From JACVRW01 sp963764665 (GTDB lineage: Bacteria > Actinomycetota > Thermoleophilia > Solirubrobacterales > Thermoleophilaceae): a DNA stretch of 64,000 bases. The notes below the pieces were generated by a model. It ran no database searches. It was not told the origin of the DNA and worked only from the letters and a program-made list of their open reading frames with translations. How positions within the stretch are numbered: position 1 is the stretch's first letter; each line of letters opens with the position of its first letter. Shown one piece after another: positions 55,484-64,000 of this stretch. A program made the position numbers and the translations under genes. The stretch covers positions 73,261-137,260 of the forward strand of contig CAVXTL010000011.1 in assembly GCA_963764665.1 (NCBI GenBank), written 5' to 3'.

Positions 55484-56100
55484 GCGCGTCCACCGCAGAG
55501 CCGACCCTCGGCGCACGTGAGCGCATCCTCGCCGCGGCGGTCGAGCGCATCGCGAGCGACGGAATCGACGACGTGCGCATCGCTCGCATAGCGATGGACG
55601 CAGGGGTGTCGACCTCGCTGGTGCACTACCACTTCGAGACGCGCGACGCCCTGCTCGAGCAGGCGCTCGAGTACTCGTTCGAGCTGGCCGGCGACGGGCG
55701 CATCGGGGACAGCGACGACGAGGCGCCCAACCACTCGCGGCGCCTGGCCGCGATGGTGGACCAGTGCCTGCCCTACCCGGGCGCGCTCGAACGCGACTGG
55801 ATCCTGTGGGTGGAGCTGTGGCTGCGCGCGGTGCGCCGTCCGCAGCTGCGCCCCACGGCGGAGCGCCTCTACGCGCGCATGCACGTGTGGTTCGCGGAGG
55901 CGATCGCGGCCGGGGTCGAGGCCGGCGAGTTCCGAGCGGATGCCGACCCGGGCCGCACCGCGGACCGGGTGCTCGCGATGTGCGACGGCTTCGGCGTGCG
56001 CGCCCTGCTGACGGAGCTCTCGCTCGACCGCGCGCGGGCCGAGGTCTGGGCGTTCCTCGTGCAGGAGCTGGGGGTTGACCCGCGCATGCCCGCCGATTAG
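55480..56100 (+). CDS. TetR family regulator (BetI-like)
   Basis: This repressor (206 aa) follows the Rieske gene with a 4-bp ATGA overlap. The N-terminal helix-turn-helix is DVRIARIAMDAGVSTSLVHYHFE at about 30-52. The C-terminal domain has the BetI-like pattern (DWILWVELWLRAVRRPQLRPT). BetI regulates choline-betaine genes, and similar regulators often sit with polyamine or amine catabolic genes. It may repress the operon in which it lies. Confidence 0.9.
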   Translation: MSASTAEPTLGARERILAAAVERIASDGIDDVRIARIAMDAGVSTSLVHYHFETRDALLEQALEYSFELAGDGRIGDSDDEAPNHSRRLAAMVDQCLPYPGALERDWILWVELWLRAVRRPQLRPTAERLYARMHVWFAEAIAAGVEAGEFRADADPGRTADRVLAMCDGFGVRALLTELSLDRARAEVWAFLVQELGVDPRMPAD

Positions 56101-56147
56101 GTTTTCTGAATCCCCGTTCAACTTACCCTCATCGCCTGGCCCCGCCG

Positions 56148-56756
56148 ATGAGTCCGCGCCCGCGTCTCGACCACGTCCGGCGGCCCGAGCTGCTCGAAGC
56201 CGCGGCAGCGGTGATCCGCGAGCGCGGTCTGGAGAACGCGCGAGTGGCCGACGTGGCGGAGCGCGCCGGTACCAGCGCGCCGTCGGTGCTCTACTACTTC
56301 GCCTCCAAGGCGGAGCTGCTGAAGGAGGCGCTCACGTCGGCGGAGGAGCGCTTCTACGAGCAGCTCGACCGCGAGCTCGCCGACATGGACAGCGCGCGCG
56401 ACCGGATGGTCGAAGTGGTGCACTCCGGAGTAGGCGAGGGCGACTACGACGCCTCGCTCTGGATCGACCTGTGGGCCAGGGCGCTGCGCGACCAGGAGCT
56501 GGCCGGGACCCGCGCCGAGCTGGACCAGCGATGGCGGCGGACCATCGCGGACATCGTGCGCTACGGGCAGGGCCGCGGCGAGTTCGGCGCGGTCGATTCG
56601 GAGGAGTTCGCGGTGCTGCTGGCGTCGTTGATGGACGGACTGTCGGTGCAGACCGCCCTGCGCGACCGTCAGGTGACGCCGGAGCTCTCGCGGGAGCTGA
56701 GTCTTCGCTTCGCCGAGCGCGAGCTGGGTTGCGAGCTGCGGACAGAGGCGGCATGA
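56148..56756 (+). CDS. TetR family regulator (second, BetI-like)
   Basis: This second TetR protein (202 aa) has ARVADVAERAGTSAPSVLYYFASKAELL at about 28-55 as its DNA-binding helix-turn-helix. WIDLWARALRDQELAGTRAELDQRWRR in the ligand domain resembles BetI. It lies 47 bp after the first TetR gene and just ahead of the PotD gene. Two tandem, related regulators suggest separate control of the oxygenase and transport parts, or sensing of two ligands. Confidence 0.9.
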   Translation: MSPRPRLDHVRRPELLEAAAAVIRERGLENARVADVAERAGTSAPSVLYYFASKAELLKEALTSAEERFYEQLDRELADMDSARDRMVEVVHSGVGEGDYDASLWIDLWARALRDQELAGTRAELDQRWRRTIADIVRYGQGRGEFGAVDSEEFAVLLASLMDGLSVQTALRDRQVTPELSRELSLRFAERELGCELRTEAA

Positions 56757-56778
56757 CGATCTACATGGAGGTGACCGG

Positions 56779-57891
56779 GTGCTGAGGAGTGAATTGAACC
56801 GGCGCGAGCTCTTGCGCGGAGGCGCTGGGCTGGCCATGACCGTGGGGCTGGCCGGCTGCGGCGTGGGCAACTCGGGTGGCTCGAAGGAGGAGACGGAGAA
56901 GCCGATCGCCAAGAAGATCGACGGCGACCTGGTCTACTTCAACTGGGCGGAGTACATCGACCCGGCACTGCTGAAGGGCTTCGAGAAGCGCTACGGCGTG
57001 AAGGTGCGCGAGTCCAACTTCGACTCGATGCCGGCGATGATGGCCAAGCTCCGCGCCGGGATCAGCTACGACGTGATCTTCCCGAGCGCCGAGTTCACCG
57101 ATCGCCTGATCACGGGCAACCAGCTCCGCAAGATCGACCGCGACAAGCTAAAGAACGTGGACTCCGTGTACGCCACGTTCGAGGAGCCCTGGTACGACAG
57201 TGGGTCCGAGCACACCACGCCGTACACGATGTACGCCACCGGTCTCGGCTATCGCGCCGACAAGGTGACCGGCATGACCGGCTCGTGGAAGGACCTCGGC
57301 GATGCCGACAGCGGCGGGCGGAGCTTCATGCTCGACGACTTCCAGGAGGGCATCGGCATGGCCAACCTGGTGAACGGCTTCGAGCTGAACACGACCGACG
57401 AGGACGAGCTCGAGCAGTCGAAGGACTACCTCGTGGACCTGAAGCCGAAGCTCCGGGCGATCTCGAGCGACCCGATCACCAACATGGCGAGCGGCAGCGC
57501 GTGGGTCCACCATCTCTGGAACGGGGACATCGTGAACATCCGCAACCAGGTGAAGAACCCGGAGGACTTCAAGTTCCAGAAGAACGACGAGGGCATCCCG
57601 GTCGGCAGTGACACCTTCGCGATCCCCGTGAACGCGGAGCATCCCGGCACGGCGCTGCTGTTCATCGAGTACATGCTGGAGCCTGAGAACGCAGCTAGGA
57701 ACGTGGAGTACGTGGGCTACCCGATGCCCTACGAGGGAGGCGCCTCGGAGGCCTTCCAGGGGCTCGTGAAGGACGACCCCGCGATCGAGGTGACGGTGGA
57801 GGACCTCGAGAACGGACAGGAGTTCGAGAACCTGAAGGGCGAGGGGCGGCGCGCGTGGGATCGAACGTGGACCGAGGTCAAGGCCTCCTAG
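56779..57891 (+). CDS. potD: PotD-like substrate-binding Tat lipoprotein
   Basis: This is the extracytoplasmic binding protein of a polyamine-family importer (370 aa). The twin-arginine motif NRRELLRGG (about 7-15) precedes a hydrophobic stretch and the lipobox LAGC. The mature part starts DGDLVYFNWAEYIDPALLKGFEKRYGVKV, typical of PotD/PotF. SYDVIFPSAEFTDRLI and PYTMYATGLGYR follow. GTG 56779 overlaps a tiny open frame that links the TetR stop to this start. The ligand may be putrescine, spermidine or, given the Rieske gene, a quaternary amine. Confidence 0.9.
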   Translation: MLRSELNRRELLRGGAGLAMTVGLAGCGVGNSGGSKEETEKPIAKKIDGDLVYFNWAEYIDPALLKGFEKRYGVKVRESNFDSMPAMMAKLRAGISYDVIFPSAEFTDRLITGNQLRKIDRDKLKNVDSVYATFEEPWYDSGSEHTTPYTMYATGLGYRADKVTGMTGSWKDLGDADSGGRSFMLDDFQEGIGMANLVNGFELNTTDEDELEQSKDYLVDLKPKLRAISSDPITNMASGSAWVHHLWNGDIVNIRNQVKNPEDFKFQKNDEGIPVGSDTFAIPVNAEHPGTALLFIEYMLEPENAARNVEYVGYPMPYEGGASEAFQGLVKDDPAIEVTVEDLENGQEFENLKGEGRRAWDRTWTEVKAS

Positions 57892-57898
57892 GACCTGC

Positions 57899-58726
57899 GT
57901 GAGCGAGCGGCGCTTCGCCACCAGCTTCCTGCTCCCGGGCGGGCTCTGGCTGCTGCTGCTGTTCCTGGTCCCGCTCGGGATCCTGCTCGCGATCTCGTTC
58001 GGCACCACCGACGACCTCGGCAACGCGATCTACGGGTGGTACCCGGAGAACTACTCGCGCGTGTTCGACTCGATCTACCTGCCGGTGCTGGCGCGCTCGG
58101 TCGGGTTCGCGCTCGCGACGGTGGTCCTTTGCCTGCTGATCGGCTACCCGGTGGCGTACTACATCGCCGTGTTCGGCGGCCGCTGGAAGCACGTGCTCGT
58201 GGCGCTCGTGGTGCTGCCGTTCTTCGTGAACTACCTCGTGCGCACCTACGCATGGATCGCGATGCTCGGCGACGAGGGGCTCGTGAACGGGGCGCTCGAT
58301 ACCGAGATCCGCTTCCTGAACACGCCCTACGCCGTGATCGGCGGCCTCGTCTACGGCTACCTCGCGTTCATGCTGCTGCCGATCTACGCGGCGCTGGACC
58401 GCATGGACCCCTCGCTGATCGAGGCGGGCAAGGACCTGTACGGGTCGCGCTGGCAGACGTTCAGGCACGTCACGCTCCCGCACACCTTCCAGGGCGTGCT
58501 GGCCGGCACCGTGCTGGTGTTCCTGCCCGCGGTCGGGGACTTCGTGAGCGCGCAGCTGCTCGGCGGACCCGACGAGTACATGGTGGGCAACCTGATCCAG
58601 CAGCAGTTCTTCGCCGCCGAGGACTGGCCGTTCGGCGCCGCGCTCACCGTGGTGATGATGCTCTTCCTGCTGGTCTGGATGATCATGTACCTGCGCGCCG
58701 CGGCGCGCGAGGCGGCGGTGGCATGA
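57899..58726 (+). CDS. potB: Polyamine-family ABC transporter permease (PotB-like)
   Basis: This is the first membrane subunit (275 aa, GTG start) of the importer. Six membrane helices are predicted, starting LLPGGLWLLLLFLVPLGILLAISF. The EAA loop reads LIEAGKDLYGSRWQTFRHVTLP at about residue 180. FVNYLVRTYAWIAMLG is a family mark. It starts 7 bp after the PotD stop and overlaps PotC by 4 bp (ATGA). Confidence 0.92.
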   Translation: MSERRFATSFLLPGGLWLLLLFLVPLGILLAISFGTTDDLGNAIYGWYPENYSRVFDSIYLPVLARSVGFALATVVLCLLIGYPVAYYIAVFGGRWKHVLVALVVLPFFVNYLVRTYAWIAMLGDEGLVNGALDTEIRFLNTPYAVIGGLVYGYLAFMLLPIYAALDRMDPSLIEAGKDLYGSRWQTFRHVTLPHTFQGVLAGTVLVFLPAVGDFVSAQLLGGPDEYMVGNLIQQQFFAAEDWPFGAALTVVMMLFLLVWMIMYLRAAAREAAVA

Positions 58727-59601
58727 GCGTGGAGGCGGCACCGGCCCCGGCCGCGCCGGCGCCCCGGCGGCGGCGCGTCAAGAAGTTCGACCGCCCGCGC
58801 TTCCTGCGCGTCTTCACAGCTGTCTTCTACGTCTTCCTCTTCGCGCCGATCGTGCTGGTCGTGCTGTTCTCGTTCAACTCGACGCGGTCGCTCCAGAACT
58901 TCGAGGGATTCAGCCTGCGCTGGTACGAGCGCTTCTTCGAGTCGGAGTCGCTGCGCGACTCGCTGATCGCGAGCGTGGAGATCGCGCTCATCACGATGGT
59001 CGTCGCCACGATCCTCGGCACGATGCTCGCCTACGGGCTCGTGCGCGCGCGCACCCGCTGGAGCGGCACGGCCAACGTGCTGATGCTCGTGCCGTTGGTC
59101 ACCCCGGAGATCGTGGCCGGCGCATCGGCGCTGCTGCTGTTCACCCAGATCGGCCTGCAGCTCTCGCTCACCACGATCGTGCTGGGCCACATCACCTTCT
59201 CGATCTCGTACGTGACGGTGGTGGTGCGCGGGCGCCTGGCCTCGCTCGGGCCGGAGGTGGAGAACGCGGCGCTGGACCTCGGGGCCACCCGCCTCCAGAC
59301 GTTCCGGCTGGTGACGCTGCCCGAGCTGTGGCCGGCGATCCTCGCGGCGGGCCTGCTCGTGTTCGCGCTCAGCTTCGACGACTTCGTGATGTCGTTCTTC
59401 ACCACCGGCGAGTCGCCGCAGCCCCTGCCGGTGCGGATCTGGTCGGCCATCCGCTTCGGGGTGACACCGACCATCAACGCGATCGGCTCGTTCATGCTCG
59501 CCGTGTCGATGCTGGCGATCGGGCTGGCGTTGCTGCTGCCGCGCCTGCTGGGCCGCCGCGAGAGCGGGCTCGGGGTACTCATCGGAAGGGAGGGGGCATG
59601 A
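58723..59601 (+). CDS. potC: Polyamine-family ABC transporter permease (PotC-like)
   Basis: This is the second permease (292 aa). An Ala/Pro and Arg-rich N-terminal tail of about 30 residues precedes the first helix, FTAVFYVFLFAPIVLVVLFSF. The EAA loop is VENAALDLGATRLQTFRLVTLP. SFDDFVMSFFTTG is typical of PotC. It overlaps PotB by 4 bp before and PotA by 4 bp after (both ATGA), so the transporter genes are tightly coupled. Confidence 0.92.
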   Translation: MSVEAAPAPAAPAPRRRRVKKFDRPRFLRVFTAVFYVFLFAPIVLVVLFSFNSTRSLQNFEGFSLRWYERFFESESLRDSLIASVEIALITMVVATILGTMLAYGLVRARTRWSGTANVLMLVPLVTPEIVAGASALLLFTQIGLQLSLTTIVLGHITFSISYVTVVVRGRLASLGPEVENAALDLGATRLQTFRLVTLPELWPAILAAGLLVFALSFDDFVMSFFTTGESPQPLPVRIWSAIRFGVTPTINAIGSFMLAVSMLAIGLALLLPRLLGRRESGLGVLIGREGA

Positions 59602-60674
59602 GCGACGCCACCGATGCGGCCATTCGGTTCGCGGGCGTGACCAAGCGGTTCGGGGAGGCCACGGCCGTGCGGGACCTCAACCTCGAGATCGAGAACGGCG
59701 AGTTCTTCTCGCTGCTCGGCCCCTCGGGCTGCGGCAAGACCACGACCCTGCGGATGGTCGCCGGGTTCGAGCAGCCCACCGAGGGGAGCATCTTCCTCGA
59801 GGGGAACCCCGTGGAGAACGTGCCCCCGTACAAGCGCAACGTGAACACGGTCTTCCAGAGCTACGCGCTCTTCGAGCATCTCGACGTGGCCGACAACATC
59901 GCCTTCGGGCTCAAGCGCCGCAAGGTGGATGCGGCCGAGATCCGCACCCGCGTGGGCGAGGCCGTGGAGCTGGTCCAGCTACAGGGCCGCGAGAGCGCCC
60001 GGCCGCGCGAGCTCTCCGGCGGTCAGAAGCAGCGCGTGGCGCTGGCCCGGGCGCTGGTCAACCGGCCGGCCGTGCTGCTGCTCGACGAGCCGCTGGGCGC
60101 GCTCGACCTCAAGCTCCGCAAGCAGATGCAGGTGGAGCTCAAGGGCATCCAGCGCGAGGTGGGCATCACGTTCCTGTACGTGACCCACGACCAGGAGGAG
60201 GCCCTCGCGATGTCCGACCGCATCGCGGTCATGTCCGAGGGCGTGGTGCAGCAGTGCGGTGTGCCGGAGGAGGTGTACGAGCGTCCCGCCGGGCCGTTCG
60301 TGGCCGGCTTCATCGGCATCTCGAATCTGCTGCCCGGCGTGGCCGAGAACCTCGGCGTGCGCCTCGCCGGCGGGCAGCTCTGCCAGGCCGCGGTGCCCGG
60401 CGACTGCACGGTGGGCACGGAGGTGCAGCTGTCGGTGCGGCCGGAGAAGATCTGGCTCGACCAGCTCGAGCCCGGAATGGTCTCGCTCGAGGGCTCGATC
60501 GTGGAGCGCGTGTACGTGGGCACCACCACGCAGGTGATCGTGGAGCTCGAGCCGGGTGTGCGGCTCGTGGCGCTCGAGCAGAACACCGCGCGGGTGGAGG
60601 CGCACGACCGCTGGAACATCGGGGACCGCGTGCGCCTCGGCTGGCGCCCCGAGCATTCGCTGGTACTGCGTTGA
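59598..60674 (+). CDS. potA: Polyamine-family ABC transporter ATPase (PotA-like)
   Basis: This ATPase (358 aa) has Walker A GPSGCGKTT at about 41-49, signature LSGGQKQRVALARAL and Walker B LLLDEPLGALD, with VTHDQEEA as H-loop. The C-terminal TOBE domain begins near SVRPEKIWL. The arrangement is standard for PotA. With PotB, PotC and PotD it completes an importer, and the FAD oxidase gene follows after 4 bp. Confidence 0.94.
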   Translation: MSDATDAAIRFAGVTKRFGEATAVRDLNLEIENGEFFSLLGPSGCGKTTTLRMVAGFEQPTEGSIFLEGNPVENVPPYKRNVNTVFQSYALFEHLDVADNIAFGLKRRKVDAAEIRTRVGEAVELVQLQGRESARPRELSGGQKQRVALARALVNRPAVLLLDEPLGALDLKLRKQMQVELKGIQREVGITFLYVTHDQEEALAMSDRIAVMSEGVVQQCGVPEEVYERPAGPFVAGFIGISNLLPGVAENLGVRLAGGQLCQAAVPGDCTVGTEVQLSVRPEKIWLDQLEPGMVSLEGSIVERVYVGTTTQVIVELEPGVRLVALEQNTARVEAHDRWNIGDRVRLGWRPEHSLVLR

Positions 60675-60678
60675 TGCC

Positions 60679-61860
60679 ATGAGCCCCGACGTGGTGGTGA
60701 TCGGCGCCGGGACCGTCGGCGGCTGGGCCGGGTGGTTCGCCAGCCGCATCGGCGCCCGCGTGACGGTGCTCGAACGCCACACGGCCGGCCAGGGAGCGTC
60801 GAGCAGGGCGGCCGGCATCGTGCGCGCGCAGGGCGGCACGCCCACGGCGGTGGCGCTCGGGCGCTGGACAATCGACTTCTACGAGCGCCAGCACTCGCTG
60901 ATCGGCACCGACTCCGGTTTCCGCCGGCTCGGCTATCTGCTGCTGGCACGCACGGACGACGAGGCCGCCGAGGGCCGCCGGCGCGTGGCGATGCAGCAGG
61001 CAGAGGGCCTCGACGTGCGCTGGGTGGATCCCGACGAGGCGGTGGCGCTCAACCCGACGCTCGCTCCGGGCGGATTCGTGGGCGCGAGCTATTGCCCGAT
61101 CGAGGGCTGCATCGACCCGCCGCGCAACGTGCGCGCCTACGGTCTCGCGCTCCAGCAGGCCGGGGTCGAGCTGCGCGAGCGCTGCGAGTGCGAGGAGCTG
61201 CTGGTGGAGGACGGGCGCGTGGTGGGCGTGCGCGCGGGCGGCGAGGAGATCGCCTGCTCGCGGGTGATCCTGACCGGCGGGCCCTCGCTGCGCGACACCG
61301 CCCGCCGGCTCGGCTTCAACGTGTTCGCCGGCGGGGCCCGCCACCAGGTGGCGGTCACCTCGCCGCACGAGGCCTTCGCGGGGGACCCGCTTCCGATGGT
61401 GTTCGACGTGGGCGCCGGGGTCTACTGGCGCCAGGAGGAGGACGGGCTCCTGTTCGGGTGGAGCGACCCCGACGAGCGCCCCGGCGAGGCGCGCGAGATC
61501 GACTTGAGTTACATGGAGCGCGTGCGTGCCCGCCTGGCCGACGACGTGCCCGCCACGGCCGGCCTCGGCCTGCGCAAGGTGTGGGCCGCCACGATCGACT
61601 ACACCCCCGACCACCTTCCGATCCTGGCCTCGCCCGTGGAGGGCCTCGTGATCGCGAGCGCGGCCGGCCACGGGATGATGTGGGGGCCGGCCGTGGCCAG
61701 CGCCGCGGCGCAGCTGGCGCTCACCGGGCACACGGACGTGGTCGACGTGTCCGATCTCGGCCTCGACCGCTTCGACGAGCAGGGCCGCTCGCGGCTGGCC
61801 ACCGACCCGATCGCGCTGCCGTTCCCAGCCGAGGCACAGGACGCTCCGGCTCGCGGCTAG
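60679..61860 (+). CDS. FAD-dependent amine oxidoreductase (DAO family)
   Basis: This glycine/D-amino acid oxidase-family flavoprotein (393 aa) starts MSPDVVVIGAGTVGGWAGWFA, with a GxGxxG fold, and VTVLERHTAGQGASSRAAG. FRRLGYLLLARTDDEAAEG and WAATIDYTPDHLPILA follow. Family members oxidise sarcosine, dimethylglycine or other secondary and tertiary amines. As last gene of the Rieske-Pot operon it would fit demethylation or oxidation of an amine freed by the oxygenase. The cofactor is non-covalent or covalent FAD; no clear covalent Cys is assigned. Confidence 0.88.
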   Translation: MSPDVVVIGAGTVGGWAGWFASRIGARVTVLERHTAGQGASSRAAGIVRAQGGTPTAVALGRWTIDFYERQHSLIGTDSGFRRLGYLLLARTDDEAAEGRRRVAMQQAEGLDVRWVDPDEAVALNPTLAPGGFVGASYCPIEGCIDPPRNVRAYGLALQQAGVELRERCECEELLVEDGRVVGVRAGGEEIACSRVILTGGPSLRDTARRLGFNVFAGGARHQVAVTSPHEAFAGDPLPMVFDVGAGVYWRQEEDGLLFGWSDPDERPGEAREIDLSYMERVRARLADDVPATAGLGLRKVWAATIDYTPDHLPILASPVEGLVIASAAGHGMMWGPAVASAAAQLALTGHTDVVDVSDLGLDRFDEQGRSRLATDPIALPFPAEAQDAPARG

Positions 61861-61869
61861 GATCGGCCG

Positions 61870-62889
<1,020 letters not shown>

Positions 62890-62892
62890 CTC

Positions 62893-63306
62893 TCACCGCT
62901 TGAGCTGGAACACGAACCGCTCCTCGATCGGGCTCAGGTGGCGGACGTCGATCTCGCCCCTCACGCGCTGTCGGGCGGGTCGATGCCCTGGATCGTGAGC
63001 TGGCCGCGCGCCAGGAGGAAGCCGCCTGAGCACACGCGGTGCCCCGCCGGCAGGGTCTTGGTGCAGGTCGCGTGGTCGCTCCCGACCACCTTGCCGCCCA
63101 GGTTCCGCAGCGTCTGCGTGAAGACCACTAACGTCGCCGACGGAGTCGCCGTCCGGGGCGTTGTCAACGAAGCTGACCGTCTCGATCTTGCCGTTGAGCG
63201 TGAAGTTCAGCGGCGGCTTGGAGGGCGCCTTGCCGGGCACCTGTGTGGCGCCCACGGCCGCAACCGCCAGGGCCGCCACGGCGGCCACGATCAGCTTCGC
63301 TCTCAT
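62893..63306 (-). pseudogene. Secreted protein with two compensating frame changes
   Basis: A signal peptide (MRAKLIVAAVAALAVAAVGA) and LNFTLNGKIETVSFVDNAPDGDSVGD are in one frame. The natural continuation (LVVFTQTLRNLGGKVVGSD, then CTKTLPAGHRVCSGGFLLARG and QLTIQGIDPPDSA) is in the next frame and ends at 62961. The tail VRGEIDVRHLSPIEERFVFQL returns to the first frame. One extra base near 63132 and one missing base near 62962, possibly with a short deletion, would explain this. The intact form resembles small exported dirigent/allene-oxide-cyclase-like beta-barrel proteins. Both changes in one short gene suggest decay or sequence errors. Confidence 0.7.
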
Positions 63307-63336
63307 GGTGCCCCTTCTGTAGGGGGCAGCTCGGGA

Positions 63337-64000
63337 TCATCTACGGCGCCTGCGCAGGCCGCGGCGGTCCTTGAGGACGCGCTGGGCGGCGTTGTGACCG
63401 CAGGCCGCCATCACGCCGCCGCCGGGGTGCGTGCCCGCGCCGCACAGGTAGAGCCCGTCCACCGGCGTGGCGTACTGGGCCAGCAGGGGGGAGGGGCGCA
63501 TGAATGCCATCTGGTCGAGCCCCTGCTCGCCCTGGAAGATCGAGCCGTCCACGAGCCCGAAGATGCGCTCGAGGTCGGGCGGGGCCAGCACCTCGTGGTG
63601 GATGACCGCGTCCCGCACGTTCGGGGCGTGCTGGGCCACGATGTCGAGGCAGCGCTGCGCGTACGCCTCGCGCGCTCCCTCGGGCCAGTCCTCCTCGCGG
63701 TGCGGGCCGAACTGGGTGAACATCGTGAGCACCGTGCTGCCGTCGTCCGTGAGCGAGGAGTCCACGGTGCTCGGCACCTCGACCTCCACGTAGGGACCCT
63801 CGGCGGGCACACCGCGCACGGCGTCCTGCCAGGCGCGCTCGAGGTAGTCGAGCGAGGGGCAGAGCGCCACGCCCGTGCGCAGCAGGCGGTCGGCGTCCTC
63901 GGCAGCCACGCCCTCGTAGCGGGGCGGCTCCGAGAGGATGCAGTTGACCTTCACCGACCCGCCGCGGCTGCGGTAGCGGCGGATGTCGGTGACCACGTCA
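63337..64000 (-). CDS. CrtI/phytoene dehydrogenase-like FAD oxidoreductase (C-terminal part)
   Basis: This is the C-terminal part of a protein that starts beyond the window end; 221 residues are visible. It has SVKVNCILSEPPRYEG, VEVEVPSTVDSSLT and LTMFTQFGPHREED. The FAD-binding end is VDGLYLCGAGTHPGGGVMAACGHNAAQRVL, the normal C-terminus of phytoene desaturase-like and PYROXD2-like oxidoreductases. A carotenoid role is not assured. It ends near 63337, on the same strand as the disrupted secreted protein gene. Confidence 0.88.
   Translation of the reverse strand, partial: DVVTDIRRYRSRGGSVKVNCILSEPPRYEGVAAEDADRLLRTGVALCPSLDYLERAWQDAVRGVPAEGPYVEVEVPSTVDSSLTDDGSTVLTMFTQFGPHREEDWPEGAREAYAQRCLDIVAQHAPNVRDAVIHHEVLAPPDLERIFGLVDGSIFQGEQGLDQMAFMRPSPLLAQYATPVDGLYLCGAGTHPGGGVMAACGHNAAQRVLKDRRGLRRRRR

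Noticed and set aside
56753..56785. Ten-codon open frame (MTIYMEVTGC) joining the TetR stop to the PotD start
   Set aside because: It overlaps both genes and could aid coupling, but nothing beyond its position supports a peptide.

Overview
The window is about 70 percent G+C, almost wholly coding, and rich in GTG starts, 1-4 bp start/stop overlaps and leaderless-looking promoters (a TANNNT -10 box 6-9 nt before the start codon). Gene content fits a deep-branching actinobacterium, most likely Thermoleophilia/Solirubrobacterales: KorAB, EgtB, dodecin, GlpX-type FBPase, EAL-DICT protein, paired ArsA-like ATPases, GH57/GT4 glucan genes and a primary sigma factor. The taxonomic call is inference. 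I see no rRNA, tRNA, CRISPR array, insertion sequence or prophage; it looks like ordinary chromosome. No gene-free stretch exceeds 300 bases; the longest is the 258 bp ahead of the sigma factor.

Layout. 1-3.2 kb: KorAB end, GNAT acetyltransferase, DUF1152 protein. 3.3-7.0 kb: an OpuC-type glycine betaine/choline ABC importer. 7.0-16.8 kb: a secreted protein with a tail-fibre-like C-terminal domain, mercaptopyruvate sulfurtransferase, two MDR dehydrogenases, a TetR-controlled SnoaL/hydrolase operon with one frameshifted gene, thiolase and SDR. 16.8-24.7 kb: EAL-DICT protein, EgtB, dodecin, GlpX, MoeA, a GGDEF protein and a LuxR-type response regulator. 24.8-30.6 kb: primary sigma factor, PilT, SpoIVB-like S55 protein, AIM24 and HxlR. 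30.7-36.6 kb: a HEPN-like protein, a pair of ArsA/Get3-like ATPases, and divergent from them a ParA-FtsZ operon in which FtsZ carries about 155 extra N-terminal residues. 36.6-46.7 kb: gamma-glutamyltransferase, GH92 mannosidase, Lon-N protein, HisC, photolyase, MOSC protein, a membrane protein and a methyltransferase. 46.8-50.2 kb: methyltransferase-GH57-GT4, the same gene order as the mycobacterial methylglucose polysaccharide cluster. 50.1-61.9 kb: acyl-CoA genes divergent from a Rieske oxygenase, two TetR regulators, a Tat-lipoprotein PotD, PotBCA and an FAD amine oxidase, together a candidate quaternary-amine or polyamine uptake and breakdown locus. 61.9-64 kb: O-methyltransferase, a frame-disrupted secreted protein, and the end of a CrtI-like oxidoreductase.

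Most notable: the ParA-extended FtsZ operon; the methylglucan-like trio; the amine locus with a Glu where Rieske oxygenases usually have a bridging Asp; a near-identical palindromic hairpin repeated 43 kb apart; strong hairpins abutting or enclosing start codons; twin palindromic operators for a TetR; and two disrupted genes.
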